Of a DNA stretch of 60,980 bases, positions 45,551-54,672 are shown piece by piece. The stretch comes from Riemerella columbina DSM 16469 (GTDB lineage: Bacteria > Bacteroidota > Bacteroidia > Flavobacteriales > Weeksellaceae), in the NCBI RefSeq assembly GCF_000374405.1, contig NZ_KB894221.1, forward strand, positions 195 through 61,174, in the 5' to 3' direction. How positions within the stretch are numbered: position 1 is the first letter of the stretch; each line of letters starts with the position of its first letter. The notes below the pieces were generated by a model. It searched no databases, had not been told where the DNA came from, and worked only from the letters and a program-made list of their open reading frames with translations. Both the position numbers and the translations under genes were made by a program.

Positions 45551-45584
45551 TATATTTGTCGGCTTTTTATATAAGAACCGACAA
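45551..45584 (+). promoter_or_regulatory. -7 box and inverted repeat at the start of the PAP2 gene
   Basis: TATATTTG (45551-45558) is a full -7 match. TTGTCGG (45556-45562) and CCGACAA (45578-45584) form a 7-bp inverted repeat that overlaps both the -7 box and the first base of the ATG at 45584. In RNA it would hold the start codon in a hairpin if transcription began early enough; in DNA it could be an operator. Confidence 0.5.
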
Positions 45585-46447
45585 TGAAATTTACTAAAAA
45601 CATCCCAATATACTGGTGGTTATTAGCAATCTATATGCTTTTGACGCTGGTATTGGCATTAGTTTTTGGTTCTCAAAATTTTGATTTTATCAGCATCTTA
45701 ACCAATAGAGGAATTTTTGTAGGACTGTTTATTTCCCTTTTTTTTCTAAAAAAATATTTGAATAAAACCCACTTCGATTTTGCAAGCATTCTTATTTGTT
45801 ATGCCTTTCTCGCCTCTGTTTACAAAGAAACGGCATTGCTCAACACCCTAATTTTCGAGAAAAAAGACGCATTATTGATGCAAATCGATCAACAGATGTT
45901 TGGCTATCAACCCTCATTGGTCTTTTCTCAAAAATTCAATCAAAAATGGTTCAGTGAGAGTATGTTTGCAGGCTATCTTTCCTATTATCTAATGCCCATT
46001 GCTGTATTGCTTGCGTTGTATAGAAATACGCTTTTGCCCGTTTTTTCTACCATTTTGATTGCCTCATTTAATGTCTATTATATATTGTTTATCCTTTTTC
46101 CTGCCGCAGGTCCACAGTTTTATTTCGAATATCCAGATAACTATATACAAGCACAAGGCGTTTTCGGCAAATTGATACAATTCATTCAATCGCAGGGAGA
46201 AGCACCCACCGCAGCATTTCCGAGTTCGCACATTGGTATCACCACCATTATACTCTTGTGGCTTTGGCATTATCAGCGTCCGTTATGGAAATATTTTCTT
46301 CCATTTGCCATACTATTATTTTTTGCAACCGTTTATATCAAAGCACATTACGCTATAGATGCCTTAACGGGTGTGGTATCTGGAATCCTCATTTACCATC
46401 TGATGCCCATCCGTTGGCTAATCTCTAAAATTAAAAATCATGAGTGA
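45584..46447 (+). CDS. PAP2-superfamily membrane phosphatase/transferase
   Basis: A 287-residue protein with about six to seven membrane segments. PAP2 motifs: FPSSH at 212-216 (catalytic His216) and YIKAHYAIDALTG (His255, Asp259). The upstream KxxxxxxRP motif is not clear, as in the PAP2_3/Aur1-Ipt1-like subgroup. This subgroup includes lipid phosphate phosphatases and inositolphosphoceramide synthases. It overlaps the next gene by 8 bases. The substrate is unknown. Confidence 0.82.
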   Translation: MKFTKNIPIYWWLLAIYMLLTLVLALVFGSQNFDFISILTNRGIFVGLFISLFFLKKYLNKTHFDFASILICYAFLASVYKETALLNTLIFEKKDALLMQIDQQMFGYQPSLVFSQKFNQKWFSESMFAGYLSYYLMPIAVLLALYRNTLLPVFSTILIASFNVYYILFILFPAAGPQFYFEYPDNYIQAQGVFGKLIQFIQSQGEAPTAAFPSSHIGITTIILLWLWHYQRPLWKYFLPFAILLFFATVYIKAHYAIDALTGVVSGILIYHLMPIRWLISKIKNHE

Positions 46448-47570
46448 AATTACGATCAAAGAAGTTACCTCTCGTTCAGAGTGGAAGACTTTTATATATT
46501 TACCAGAAAAAATTCATCAAAACCATCCCAATTGGTTACATCCTCTGTATATAGATGAAGAGAAATTCTTTGATAAGAAAAAGAATCCCGCATTTAGTCA
46601 CAACGATACGGTATTGTTCTTGGCTTATCAAAACAATCAGGCTGTCGGACGAATTATGGGAATCATTCCACATGAGTACAATCATAAGGAAAACACCCAA
46701 GTGGCAAGATTCTCTTATATGGAATGCTACGAAGACCAAAAAGTTTTCGATGCACTAATCCAAGCGGTAGAAGAATGGGCAAAGTCCAAAAAATGCACCC
46801 AACTTATCGGTCCGATGGGATTTTCAGATAAAGAACCACAAGGTTTCGTCACGCGTGGATTTGATGAACCCACCATGTTGGTAACCAATTGCACCTTTGC
46901 TTATATGAAAGCCTTTATAGAGCAAAGAGATTACCAACCATTTGTCGAACTCTATGAATACGAAGTCCTTATCGACGAGCAAGTGATTCATCGCTATGAG
47001 CGTTTTACAAAGCGAGTAGAAAGAAATTCCGACATCAAGGTGGTCGAATTCACGCGTACCAAAGATGTAAAACCCTATGTCAGCACCGTGTTTGACCTTA
47101 TCAACGAGAGTTATCAAAACATCTACGGATTTACACAAGTGACCGAAGAAGAAAAACAGGAATTTGCCAACAGATTTCTACCCTTGCTCAATCCCCAACT
47201 CATCAAAATCATCACTAATTCAGAGGGCAAAGCCTTGGCATTTGTCGTTGCTATGGCAGATATGAGTCAAGGGATTCGCAAAGCCAAAGGGCGATTGTTT
47301 CCATTCGGTTGGTACCATATCTGGAGAGCCGCCAAAAAATCGAAGCGTTTGGTTTTACTCTTAGGCGGTGTCCATCCCGAGCGACAAAACAAAGGCTATG
47401 ATGCCATTCTCGCCACCCGACTCTTCAAATCTGCCCTCAAATTAGGTTTCAAAACCATGGACAGCCATCTGATTATGAAAGACAACACCAAAATGCGGGC
47501 AGAAATCGAGCGATTAGAAGGCTATCGCCTCTACAAAGAATATACGATTTACAAGAAGGAAATAGTGTAG
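46440..47570 (+). CDS. large GNAT-like acyltransferase, conserved in Bacteroidota
   Basis: A 376-residue soluble protein. The opening PEKIHQNHPNWLHPLYIDEEKFFD, the acyl-CoA region AVGRIMGIIPHEYN, GPMGFSDKEPQGF and the C-terminal HPERQNKGYDAILATRLF (a second GNAT-like fold with R-x-x-G-x-x-A/G) point to a duplicated GNAT protein. Homologues are sometimes labelled GTP cyclohydrolase without support. A bacterial ceramide synthase of about this size is a GNAT-fold protein, so an N-acyl transfer to a lipid base is one possibility. Co-translated with the PAP2 gene (8-base overlap). Confidence 0.7.
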   Translation: MSEITIKEVTSRSEWKTFIYLPEKIHQNHPNWLHPLYIDEEKFFDKKKNPAFSHNDTVLFLAYQNNQAVGRIMGIIPHEYNHKENTQVARFSYMECYEDQKVFDALIQAVEEWAKSKKCTQLIGPMGFSDKEPQGFVTRGFDEPTMLVTNCTFAYMKAFIEQRDYQPFVELYEYEVLIDEQVIHRYERFTKRVERNSDIKVVEFTRTKDVKPYVSTVFDLINESYQNIYGFTQVTEEEKQEFANRFLPLLNPQLIKIITNSEGKALAFVVAMADMSQGIRKAKGRLFPFGWYHIWRAAKKSKRLVLLLGGVHPERQNKGYDAILATRLFKSALKLGFKTMDSHLIMKDNTKMRAEIERLEGYRLYKEYTIYKKEIV

Positions 47571-47614
47571 ACTTACGAATTATGCACAATTATAGATAAC
47601 ATTGAGTATATCGT

Positions 47615-47699
47615 AAGTATAGGCATATACTTATTGATATTATCCTTTACAAGGATAGTTTATATAAATCATAAGAATCAACAAAATTCACTATCTTTG
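47615..47699 (+). promoter_or_regulatory. sufC upstream region: two inverted repeats and -7 box
   Basis: AAGTATA-GGCA-TATACTT (47615-47632) and TATCCTT-TAC-AAGGATA (47641-47657) are perfect 7-bp inverted repeats. TATCTTTG (47692-47699) is a full -7 match 49 bases before the sufC ATG. The repeats may be regulator sites for iron or sulfur control, or remnants of a terminator for the upstream gene. Neither has a clear T-run. Confidence 0.5.
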
Positions 47700-47747
47700 C
47701 AGAATTATTAAGATTATAAAAGACAAGAATAAATATAACTAAGAGCA

Positions 47748-48491
47748 ATGTTAAAAATAAATAATTTACACGCTAAGATTGAAGAGGGTGCAGAAATTCT
47801 GAAAGGAATTAATCTTGAAATAAAACCGGGTGAAGTTCACGCTATTATGGGACCCAATGGGGCAGGAAAATCTACCCTTTCTTCGGTAATTGCTGGTAAA
47901 GAAGACTACGAAATTACAGAAGGTGAAATCCTTTTCGAAGGGGAAGACATCGTAGAAGATGCACCTGAAGAAAGAGCCCACAAAGGAATTTTCCTTTCGT
48001 TTCAATATCCTGTGGAAATCCCAGGTGTATCGGTAACTAACTTCATCAAAGCAGCCATCAACGAAACAAGAAAAGCCAATGGCTTAGAGGATATGCCAGC
48101 AAAAGAAATGTTACAATTGATTCGCGAAAAGTCAGAATTGTTGAACATTAAAAAAGATTTCCTAGCGCGTTCTCTAAACGAAGGCTTCTCTGGTGGAGAA
48201 AAAAAGAGAAACGAAATTTTCCAAATGATGATGCTCAACCCTAAGTTAGCCATCTTAGACGAAACCGATTCTGGATTGGATATCGATGCCCTTAGAATTG
48301 TATCCGAAGGGGTTAATAAGTTTAAAAACGAAGGCAATGCCGTGCTATTAATTACACACTACCAAAGATTATTAAACTATATTCAACCCGATTTTGTACA
48401 TGTACTCGCCGATGGTAAAATCATCAAAACAGGAGATAAATCCTTAGCCTTAGAATTGGAAGAAAAAGGCTACGACTGGCTATTAGGTTAA
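47748..48491 (+). CDS. sufC: Fe-S cluster assembly ATPase SufC
   Basis: A 247-residue ABC ATPase: Walker A GPNGAGKST (35-43), Q-loop SFQYPVEIPG (about 82-91), signature SLNEGFSGGEKKRNEI (about 141-156), Walker B AILDETDSGLD (about 165-175), and the H-loop in LLITHYQRLL. It forms SufBCD with SufB and SufD as the scaffold for Fe-S clusters. First of the suf genes here, 51 bases before sufD. Confidence 0.97.
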   Translation: MLKINNLHAKIEEGAEILKGINLEIKPGEVHAIMGPNGAGKSTLSSVIAGKEDYEITEGEILFEGEDIVEDAPEERAHKGIFLSFQYPVEIPGVSVTNFIKAAINETRKANGLEDMPAKEMLQLIREKSELLNIKKDFLARSLNEGFSGGEKKRNEIFQMMMLNPKLAILDETDSGLDIDALRIVSEGVNKFKNEGNAVLLITHYQRLLNYIQPDFVHVLADGKIIKTGDKSLALELEEKGYDWLLG

Positions 48492-48542
48492 TCACCAATA
48501 GAATCAAAGGGTTTATCATCAAACTAAAATATATTATTGACA

Positions 48543-49823
48543 ATGTCATTACACAATCAATTAGAACAATACCAATCTTCACTTTCTGGAACTCAGCAAA
48601 AAGCACTAGCGCAATTTTTAGCCTTAGGGTTTCCTACTAAAAAAGACGAAGAATACAAATATACCAACCTAAAAGAGGTTACCGAAAAAGACTATCAATT
48701 CTCGGCTTCGGAAGCCCATACGCTAACCCAAGAGCAGTTTGAAGCATTGCACTTAGGCGAAGAGGATTTTGATTTCTTAGTTTTCATCAATGGAAAATTG
48801 CAACCCGCATTTTCAAAAATTTCAATTGATGAAGTGGAGTGTCTTTCATTAAAACACGCGTTATCAAACGATAAGTATCAATCTGTGATTGAAGGGCATC
48901 TAAACAAAATTGCCACTAAAGACAATCCCTTTTGTTTATTAAACGAGGCGATGCATAGCGATGGTTTTTTCCTACATGTCCCAAAAAACAAAGTGATAGA
49001 AAAGCCAATTCACCTATTTTATATTTCTCAAAATCAGAATGATAATACATTTTATAATACGAGGAATCTATTAGTAGTAGAAGAAGGCGCTCAGGTAGAA
49101 GTCATTGAAAGTCACCATAATTTAGATGAGCATTTTGTGTTTACCAATGCGGTAACGGAAATTTTTGTTGCCTCTAACGCTAAAGCCGATTGGCATAAAT
49201 TGCAAAACGATTCAGACACTTCTTATATGGTAGATTATTCGTTTGCAAAGCAAGAACGCGATAGCTTAGCGACGGTTAATACTTTTTCTTTTGGCGGAAA
49301 ATTGGTGCGTAACAATTTAGATTTCATTCAAGAAGGGGAAAATATCAATTCCTTTATGAATGGTATTACCATTATCGGTAAAGAACAATTGGTAGACCAC
49401 CATACTGCGGTACATCATAACAAGCCCAATTGTGAAAGTTACCAAAACTACAAAGGGATTTATAAGGATAAAGCCCATGGTGTATTCAACGGTAAAGTCT
49501 TTGTAGATAAGATTGCCCAAAAAACCAACGCCTACCAGCAGAACAACAATATTTTATTAAGTGAAGGTGCATCAGTAGACTCAAAACCACAATTAGAAAT
49601 TTTTGCAGATGATGTAAAATGCTCTCACGGCTGTACTGTAGGGCAACTCAATGAAGAAGCCTTATTCTACCTAAGAGCAAGAGGAATTTCTAAAAAAGAA
49701 GCACAAGCCTTATTGCTTTACGCTTTTGCCAACGATGCGATGCAAAACATCGATATCGACCCATTGCGAGAGAAAGTTTCAAAATTACTCGCAGAAAAGT
49801 TGGAAGTAAATATGGAATTTTAA
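48543..49823 (+). CDS. sufD: Fe-S cluster assembly protein SufD
   Basis: A protein of 426 residues from the ATG at 48543 (a TTG two codons earlier is possible). PTKKDEEYKYTNL near residue 28 and the C-terminal beta-helix region SQPQLEIFADDVKCSHGCTVG-like sequence (VDSKPQLEIF, DVKCSHGCTVGQLNEEALFYLRARGI) are the SufB/D family core. SufD partners SufB and SufC in the scaffold. It is followed by an intrinsic terminator. Confidence 0.95.
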   Translation: MSLHNQLEQYQSSLSGTQQKALAQFLALGFPTKKDEEYKYTNLKEVTEKDYQFSASEAHTLTQEQFEALHLGEEDFDFLVFINGKLQPAFSKISIDEVECLSLKHALSNDKYQSVIEGHLNKIATKDNPFCLLNEAMHSDGFFLHVPKNKVIEKPIHLFYISQNQNDNTFYNTRNLLVVEEGAQVEVIESHHNLDEHFVFTNAVTEIFVASNAKADWHKLQNDSDTSYMVDYSFAKQERDSLATVNTFSFGGKLVRNNLDFIQEGENINSFMNGITIIGKEQLVDHHTAVHHNKPNCESYQNYKGIYKDKAHGVFNGKVFVDKIAQKTNAYQQNNNILLSEGASVDSKPQLEIFADDVKCSHGCTVGQLNEEALFYLRARGISKKEAQALLLYAFANDAMQNIDIDPLREKVSKLLAEKLEVNMEF

Positions 49824-49834
49824 ATATAATACCG

Positions 49835-49859
49835 CCCTACTTTTTTAGTAGGGTTTTTT
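49835..49859 (+). terminator. intrinsic terminator after sufD, abutting the next start codon
   Basis: CCCTACT (49835-49841), 5-base loop, AGTAGGG (49847-49853), then TTTTTT (49854-49859). The ATG of the next gene begins at 49860, directly after the T-run. Confidence 0.85.
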
Positions 49860-50369
49860 ATGAATTATCATCAGTTTTTATTTCACCTCAACGCTTACAA
49901 GCGGCATCAGCAAATTTTAGATGCGGCTTATTTTGTCATTCGCAGTTTTGGATTAGAACATCCCAATTTTGCGGGGTTCGCCTTTCGAGAGGAAATGGAT
50001 ACTAAAACCATTCTGCTTACTGCCGAAGGACATTTAGGAACTCCCATCAAGGTGAAAATCCCTAGAAACCTCTTCGACTTTAATATCAATTTGGTACTTA
50101 ATTTATTAGCTCACGAAATGCTTCATGTTAGGCAAAAGTCTAAAGAAAGTTTGGTTGAAGATAAAAACGAACGCGAGTTTCAAGCCTATTATGAAATGTT
50201 ATTTCATGAAGTATTTCCACAAATTTCTGATGCTCCAGAATTTAACCAAAAACAATTTGCGGAAAAAGCGTTAGAATACTATCGTAGAATGGGCGAAGGT
50301 TCGGTACTTCAGCAGAAATACCTCGATCAAAAACAAAAAATAGAAGCTTTACAAGCCCAATGGATTTAG
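49860..50369 (+). CDS. hypothetical protein with HExxH metalloprotease motif
   Basis: A 169-residue protein without signal peptide. His85-Glu86-Met-Leu-His89 in LLAHEMLHVRQ is a zincin motif. Possible third ligands are Glu104/Glu106 or Glu112 in ENEREFQAYYEML-like sequence (KNEREFQAYYE), and His116. An FDFNINLVLNLLAHEMLH helix precedes it. The family is unrecognised; a small zinc metalloprotease is plausible. It sits between sufD and sufA but its start follows a terminator hairpin with no spacer, so its expression control is odd. Confidence 0.65.
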   Translation: MNYHQFLFHLNAYKRHQQILDAAYFVIRSFGLEHPNFAGFAFREEMDTKTILLTAEGHLGTPIKVKIPRNLFDFNINLVLNLLAHEMLHVRQKSKESLVEDKNEREFQAYYEMLFHEVFPQISDAPEFNQKQFAEKALEYYRRMGEGSVLQQKYLDQKQKIEALQAQWI

Positions 50370-50447
50370 GCGTTCATTAACCTTATCCCAAAACTCGGCG
50401 GACTCATTTTCATTGATTTAAGTTATCGTTGAAATAGAAAGGGAATG

Positions 50448-50479
50448 TTTGCCCATCCATAAATTAGTTCGTATTTTTG
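50448..50479 (+). promoter_or_regulatory. sufA-sufB promoter
   Basis: TTTG (50448-50451), 20-base spacer, TATTTTTG (50472-50479), which fits TTTG-N17-23-TAnnTTTG. Transcription would start about 50486, well before the GTG at 50518. The existence of this promoter argues against the ATG at 50449 as the sufA start. Confidence 0.75.
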
Positions 50480-50517
50480 CAAATCAAAAGAAAATCAATT
50501 CTAAATTAATATTAATA

Positions 50518-50847
50518 GTGATAAAAGTTTCAGATCAAGCCAAAAGCAAAGCCATACAACTGATGACGGAAGATGGATTTAACCCTGATACCGACTACAT
50601 CCGTGTGGGCGTAAAGAGTGGTGGTTGTAGCGGTTTGGAGTATGTGTTGAAGTTTGACAACCAAAAGAACGACACCGACCAAATCTTTGAAGACAACGGC
50701 ATCAAAATTTTGGTGGACAAAAAATCTATCCTCTACCTTGCAGGAACCACTTTGGAATATTCTGGAGGTCTTAATGGCAAAGGTTTTATCTTTAATAATC
50801 CTAATGCTGCTAGAACTTGCGGATGTGGAGAGAGCTTTTCCCTTTAA
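50518..50847 (+). CDS. sufA: HesB/IscA-type Fe-S carrier SufA (GTG start)
   Basis: A protein of 109 residues from GTG 50518. IKVSDQAKSKA opens the family fold; the three conserved cysteines are Cys37 in SGGCSGLEY and Cys101/Cys103 in RTCGCGESF. A-type carriers move clusters to target proteins. The GTG was chosen because it gives the family N-terminus and lies downstream of the promoter at 50448-50479. It is 30 bases before sufB on the same transcript. Confidence 0.93.
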   Translation: MIKVSDQAKSKAIQLMTEDGFNPDTDYIRVGVKSGGCSGLEYVLKFDNQKNDTDQIFEDNGIKILVDKKSILYLAGTTLEYSGGLNGKGFIFNNPNAARTCGCGESFSL

Positions 50848-50877
50848 CCCTATTTTTCACCTAATTACTATAACATA

Positions 50878-52341
50878 ATGTCAAAATATACTGAAGACGA
50901 TTTAAGAGAAGATCTTAAAAATAAAGAATACGAAGCAGGATTCTATACCGATATCGAATATGAAGATTTCCCAACAGGACTAAATGAAGACATCATCCGC
51001 GCCATCTCTCAAAAGAAAGAAGAGCCAGAATGGATGACGGAATGGCGTTTGGAATCGTTTCGTATTTGGCAAAAAATGGAAGAGCCAGATTGGGCAAACA
51101 TCCAATATGAAAAGCCCGATTTCCAAGCGATAAAATACTACGCGGCACCAAAGAAAAAACCTGAAGTCTCTAGCCTAGACGAAGTAGACCCAGAATTATT
51201 AAAAACTTTTGAAAAACTAGGAATTTCCTTAGATGAACAAAAAAGATTAACTGGGGTTACCGATAGCAATGTGGCGATAGATGTGGTGATGGACTCAGTT
51301 TCAGTGAAAACCACTTTCCAAGAAACGCTTAAGGAAAAAGGCATCATCTTTTGTTCTATTTCAGAAGCGATTAAAGAATATCCCGATTTAGTAAAAAAAT
51401 ATATCGGAAAAGTTGTTCCTAGAGGCGATAACTTCTATGCTGCACTCAACTCTGCGGTATTTTCAGATGGTTCATTTTGTTATATTCCAAAAGGGGTAAG
51501 ATGCCCTATGGAACTATCCACCTACTTCCGAATCAACCAAGCGGGAACAGGGCAATTTGAAAGAACTTTAGTCATTGCCGATGAAGGCAGTTATGTATCT
51601 TACCTAGAAGGCTGTACAGCACCATCTAGAGACGAAAATCAGTTGCACGCTGCCGTAGTAGAACTTATCGCAATGGACAATGCCGAAATAAAATATTCTA
51701 CCGTACAAAACTGGTACCCTGGTGATGAAAATGGTAAAGGTGGCGTGTATAACTTCGTAACAAAAAGAGGGCTTTGCGAAAAGAACGCTAAAATTTCTTG
51801 GACACAAGTAGAAACCGGTTCTGCGGTAACTTGGAAATATCCAAGTTGTATATTAAAAGGCGACCATTCTGTTGGCGAGTTTTACTCTATCGCCGTAACC
51901 AATAACCACCAATGGGCAGACACGGGAACTAAAATGATTCATATTGGTAAAAACACCAAGTCTACCATTATTTCTAAAGGCATTTCTGCGGGAAAATCTA
52001 ATAACTCTTATAGAGGTTTGGTTAAAGTAATGCCTTCTGCGAAAGGAGCTAGAAACTTTTCACAATGTGACTCTCTATTAATGGGTAACGAATGTGGCGC
52101 ACACACTTTCCCTTATATCGAAATAAAAGATCCTACGGCTCAGCTAGAACACGAAGCCACAACGAGTAAAATTGGGGAAGACCAAATTTTCTATTGTAAC
52201 CAAAGAGGTCTGGATACAGAAAAGGCTATCGCCCTTATCGTCAACGGATTTAGTAAAGAGGTGCTTAACAAACTTCCGATGGAGTTCGCTATAGAAGCAC
52301 AGAAGCTATTAGAAATTAGCTTAGAAGGTAGTGTAGGGTAA
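50878..52341 (+). CDS. sufB: Fe-S cluster assembly protein SufB
   Basis: A 487-residue protein with the SufB signature: [26 protein letters not shown] (about 207-232), [20 protein letters not shown] (about 246-265) and the C-terminal [22 protein letters not shown]. Cys-rich sites on the beta-helix build the nascent Fe-S cluster with SufC and SufD. The order sufC-sufD-(HExxH)-sufA-sufB differs from the common sufB-C-D order. Confidence 0.96.
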   Translation: MSKYTEDDLREDLKNKEYEAGFYTDIEYEDFPTGLNEDIIRAISQKKEEPEWMTEWRLESFRIWQKMEEPDWANIQYEKPDFQAIKYYAAPKKKPEVSSLDEVDPELLKTFEKLGISLDEQKRLTGVTDSNVAIDVVMDSVSVKTTFQETLKEKGIIFCSISEAIKEYPDLVKKYIGKVVPRGDNFYAALNSAVFSDGSFCYIPKGVRCPMELSTYFRINQAGTGQFERTLVIADEGSYVSYLEGCTAPSRDENQLHAAVVELIAMDNAEIKYSTVQNWYPGDENGKGGVYNFVTKRGLCEKNAKISWTQVETGSAVTWKYPSCILKGDHSVGEFYSIAVTNNHQWADTGTKMIHIGKNTKSTIISKGISAGKSNNSYRGLVKVMPSAKGARNFSQCDSLLMGNECGAHTFPYIEIKDPTAQLEHEATTSKIGEDQIFYCNQRGLDTEKAIALIVNGFSKEVLNKLPMEFAIEAQKLLEISLEGSVG

Positions 52342-52364
52342 ACCTAAACTTTAGTTTATAAATT

Positions 52365-52399
52365 AAAAAGCCATTTCAAGATTATGAAATGGCTTTTTT
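52365..52399. terminator. bidirectional terminator between sufB and the response regulator
   Basis: AAAAAGCCATTTCA, 6-base loop, TGAAATGGCTTTTT: a perfect 14-bp stem with A/T runs on both sides, between the convergent sufB (ends 52341) and the gene ending at 52419. Confidence 0.92.
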
Positions 52400-52418
52400 A
52401 ATATAATGACTTAGATAA

Positions 52419-53108
52419 TTAATTCTTAACTAATAACCTAAAGCCTTCCCCATGGACATTGATGATTTCTAAACCTTCGTCTTCCTTTAGTAGTTTTCTA
52501 AGTTTAGCAATATACACATCCATACTTCTAGCGGTAAAATAGTTTTCCTTTTTCCAAATTTTTCTTAGTGCCAAATCACGAGGCATAAAATCGTTACGGT
52601 GTAGGCATAATAATTTGAGTAGTTCATTCTCTTTTGGGGAAAGTTTATAATCTTTATCGTGGACTTTAAGCTGTCTTAGCATAGAGTCAAACTCTATATT
52701 GCTAATGCTAAATTGTTCTTGCTCTACCTCTTCCTCCAGACTAGCACTTCTCGAAAGAATGGCTTTTATTTTGTAAAGCAATAGCTCTGTATCAAATGGT
52801 TTGGTAATATAATCATCTGCCCCGAGTTGATAGCCTTTTAAAATATCTTCTCTAAGATTTCTCGCGGTAAGGAAAATGATCGGGACATTTTTACCCAATT
52901 TTTTCACATCTTCTGCTAGGGTAAAACCATCTTTTTTCGGCATCATCACATCAAAAATACAGATATCAAAATCGTTATCGGTAAATTCTTGTAAGCCTTG
53001 CTCCCCATCGGTGGCTAGGGTAACATCAAAATTGTTTATCGTAAGATAATCTTTTAATACCGCTCCGAAACTTTGGTCGTCTTCTACTAATAATATTCTA
53101 TTACTCAT
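52419..53108 (-). CDS. OmpR-family response regulator
   Basis: A 229-residue protein: receiver domain (1 to about 120) with phospho-acceptor Asp53 in CIFDVMMPKKDG and the FLTARN and DYITKPF conserved Thr and Lys; then a Trans_reg_C winged-helix domain (about 130-229) with LSPKENELLKLLC and VYIAKLRKLL. It pairs with the histidine kinase gene 4 bases upstream. It probably controls envelope functions; the regulon is unknown. Confidence 0.95.
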   Translation of the reverse strand: MSNRILLVEDDQSFGAVLKDYLTINNFDVTLATDGEQGLQEFTDNDFDICIFDVMMPKKDGFTLAEDVKKLGKNVPIIFLTARNLREDILKGYQLGADDYITKPFDTELLLYKIKAILSRSASLEEEVEQEQFSISNIEFDSMLRQLKVHDKDYKLSPKENELLKLLCLHRNDFMPRDLALRKIWKKENYFTARSMDVYIAKLRKLLKEDEGLEIINVHGEGFRLLVKN

Positions 53109-53112
53109 ATTC

Positions 53113-54672
53113 TTATTTTTTATTTGTTAAACCCATGGGTAGCTTAATGATAAAGGTGCTACCCTCCCCTTTCGTGCTTTCTACACTAATGCCGCCTTTG
53201 TGCAGCTCTACAATTTTTTTAACATAAGATAAACCTAAGCCTTGCCCTTTTACATTATGAATATTTCCCGTTTCTTCTCTAAAGAATTTTTCAAAAATTT
53301 TCTGTTTGTTTTGTGGCTCCATCCCCATTCCTTTATCCGAAATAGAAATGATATAATAATTTCCTTCATTTCGCGTAGAAATTTTAATTTCTGGGGCTTC
53401 TGGGGAATATTTATTGGCATTATCCAATAGGTTAATCAAAGTATTGGAAATATGGAATTCATCTACTTTTAGATGGTAACGGTGGGCTTGGAAATCTTCG
53501 GTCAATGTTCCACCCCTTTCATTTACAATAAGCCTTACAGAATTCGCGATATTACCAATTAAATTTTGCATATCGGTTTCTTTTAGGAACAGTTTCATTT
53601 CATTCCGTTCCAGTTTAGACATATTAAGCACATTTTCCACTTGCTTTTTCATCCTTAGATTTTCCTGTTTTATCAACCCCGAATAGAATTTTACCTTTTC
53701 TGGATCCGTAGCTATTTTATCATTAGCTAGGGAATCTGTGGCTACGGAAATGGTAGCTAATGGGGTTTTAAACTCGTGAGACATATTGTTCAAAAAGTCG
53801 GTTTTTACTTCCGCTATTTTCTTTTGTCTCAGCATATAGTTGATGGAAATGATATAAATAAACAATATCGTAAGCAGAGATAGTACCGTCCCAAACAGCA
53901 TCGGCAAGTTATTCTTCATTAAAGAATAGTTTTTACTCGGAAAAATGAGTGCCAAAGAGTATTGCAGCTGATCTTTGGCATCCCGAAACAAAGGGTAAGT
54001 ATACAGCGCATGGTCTTGGTCTTTATCTGCCGCAAAACCTTGACTGGCAATAGTCGTCAGTTGATGGTTTTTATTATAAACTGCATAACCAAAATCTGTA
54101 TTCAACCCTAGAGATGCCAATTCCTTAGAGACGATAGAATCTATCGTTTTACCATTCACTCGTTTTTCTATGGGCAAATTATTGGCATTCAACTTAGCAA
54201 AATCTTTAAAAGTATAAGAATTATCATTAATCTCTTGGCTGAGCTTAGTCGTCAAAAGTTCGGTACTATTATTTTTAATTCTATAAATCCCCTCATCGGT
54301 ATAGATTTTAAAGCGTTCCAGCGTATCCCCTTTAGTAGACACAGGTATTTTCTGTGGTTCAATGACACTTCTACTAAACGAAATCAGTTTTTTATCCGCA
54401 GAATCGGTAATTTGTTTAATGATGTTAAGGGTGGGTTTGTCCTTATTTTCCTTTACCGAAGCTAGTAAATCCTTGTTTTGGTCTAATATTTTTTGAATTT
54501 CGAGGTCGGCTATTTTTTGAGTAGAATGCTCTAAGGCTTGCTCTACTTTGGAAGAAAATTCTTGCTCCATAGAGGCATAGTATTCTTTAAGCCAATAGAA
54601 TTGGAAACTCACGAAAATCAAAAGGGAAATCGTCATGAGTATAGAGATGATAGGGATAAATTTATTCCGCAC
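53113..54672 (-). CDS. sensor histidine kinase
   Basis: A 519-residue membrane kinase. Membrane segments at about 6-27 and 257-279 flank a periplasmic sensor domain of about 225 residues. HisKA has the phospho-acceptor His299 in NNMSHEFKTPLATIS. The HATPase domain has the N box LLDNANKYS, G1 ISDKGMGM, the F-box FEKFFRE and G2 GQGLGLSYVKKI. It phosphorylates the response regulator downstream. The ligand of the sensor domain is unknown. Confidence 0.95.
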   Translation of the reverse strand: MRNKFIPIISILMTISLLIFVSFQFYWLKEYYASMEQEFSSKVEQALEHSTQKIADLEIQKILDQNKDLLASVKENKDKPTLNIIKQITDSADKKLISFSRSVIEPQKIPVSTKGDTLERFKIYTDEGIYRIKNNSTELLTTKLSQEINDNSYTFKDFAKLNANNLPIEKRVNGKTIDSIVSKELASLGLNTDFGYAVYNKNHQLTTIASQGFAADKDQDHALYTYPLFRDAKDQLQYSLALIFPSKNYSLMKNNLPMLFGTVLSLLTILFIYIISINYMLRQKKIAEVKTDFLNNMSHEFKTPLATISVATDSLANDKIATDPEKVKFYSGLIKQENLRMKKQVENVLNMSKLERNEMKLFLKETDMQNLIGNIANSVRLIVNERGGTLTEDFQAHRYHLKVDEFHISNTLINLLDNANKYSPEAPEIKISTRNEGNYYIISISDKGMGMEPQNKQKIFEKFFREETGNIHNVKGQGLGLSYVKKIVELHKGGISVESTKGEGSTFIIKLPMGLTNKK

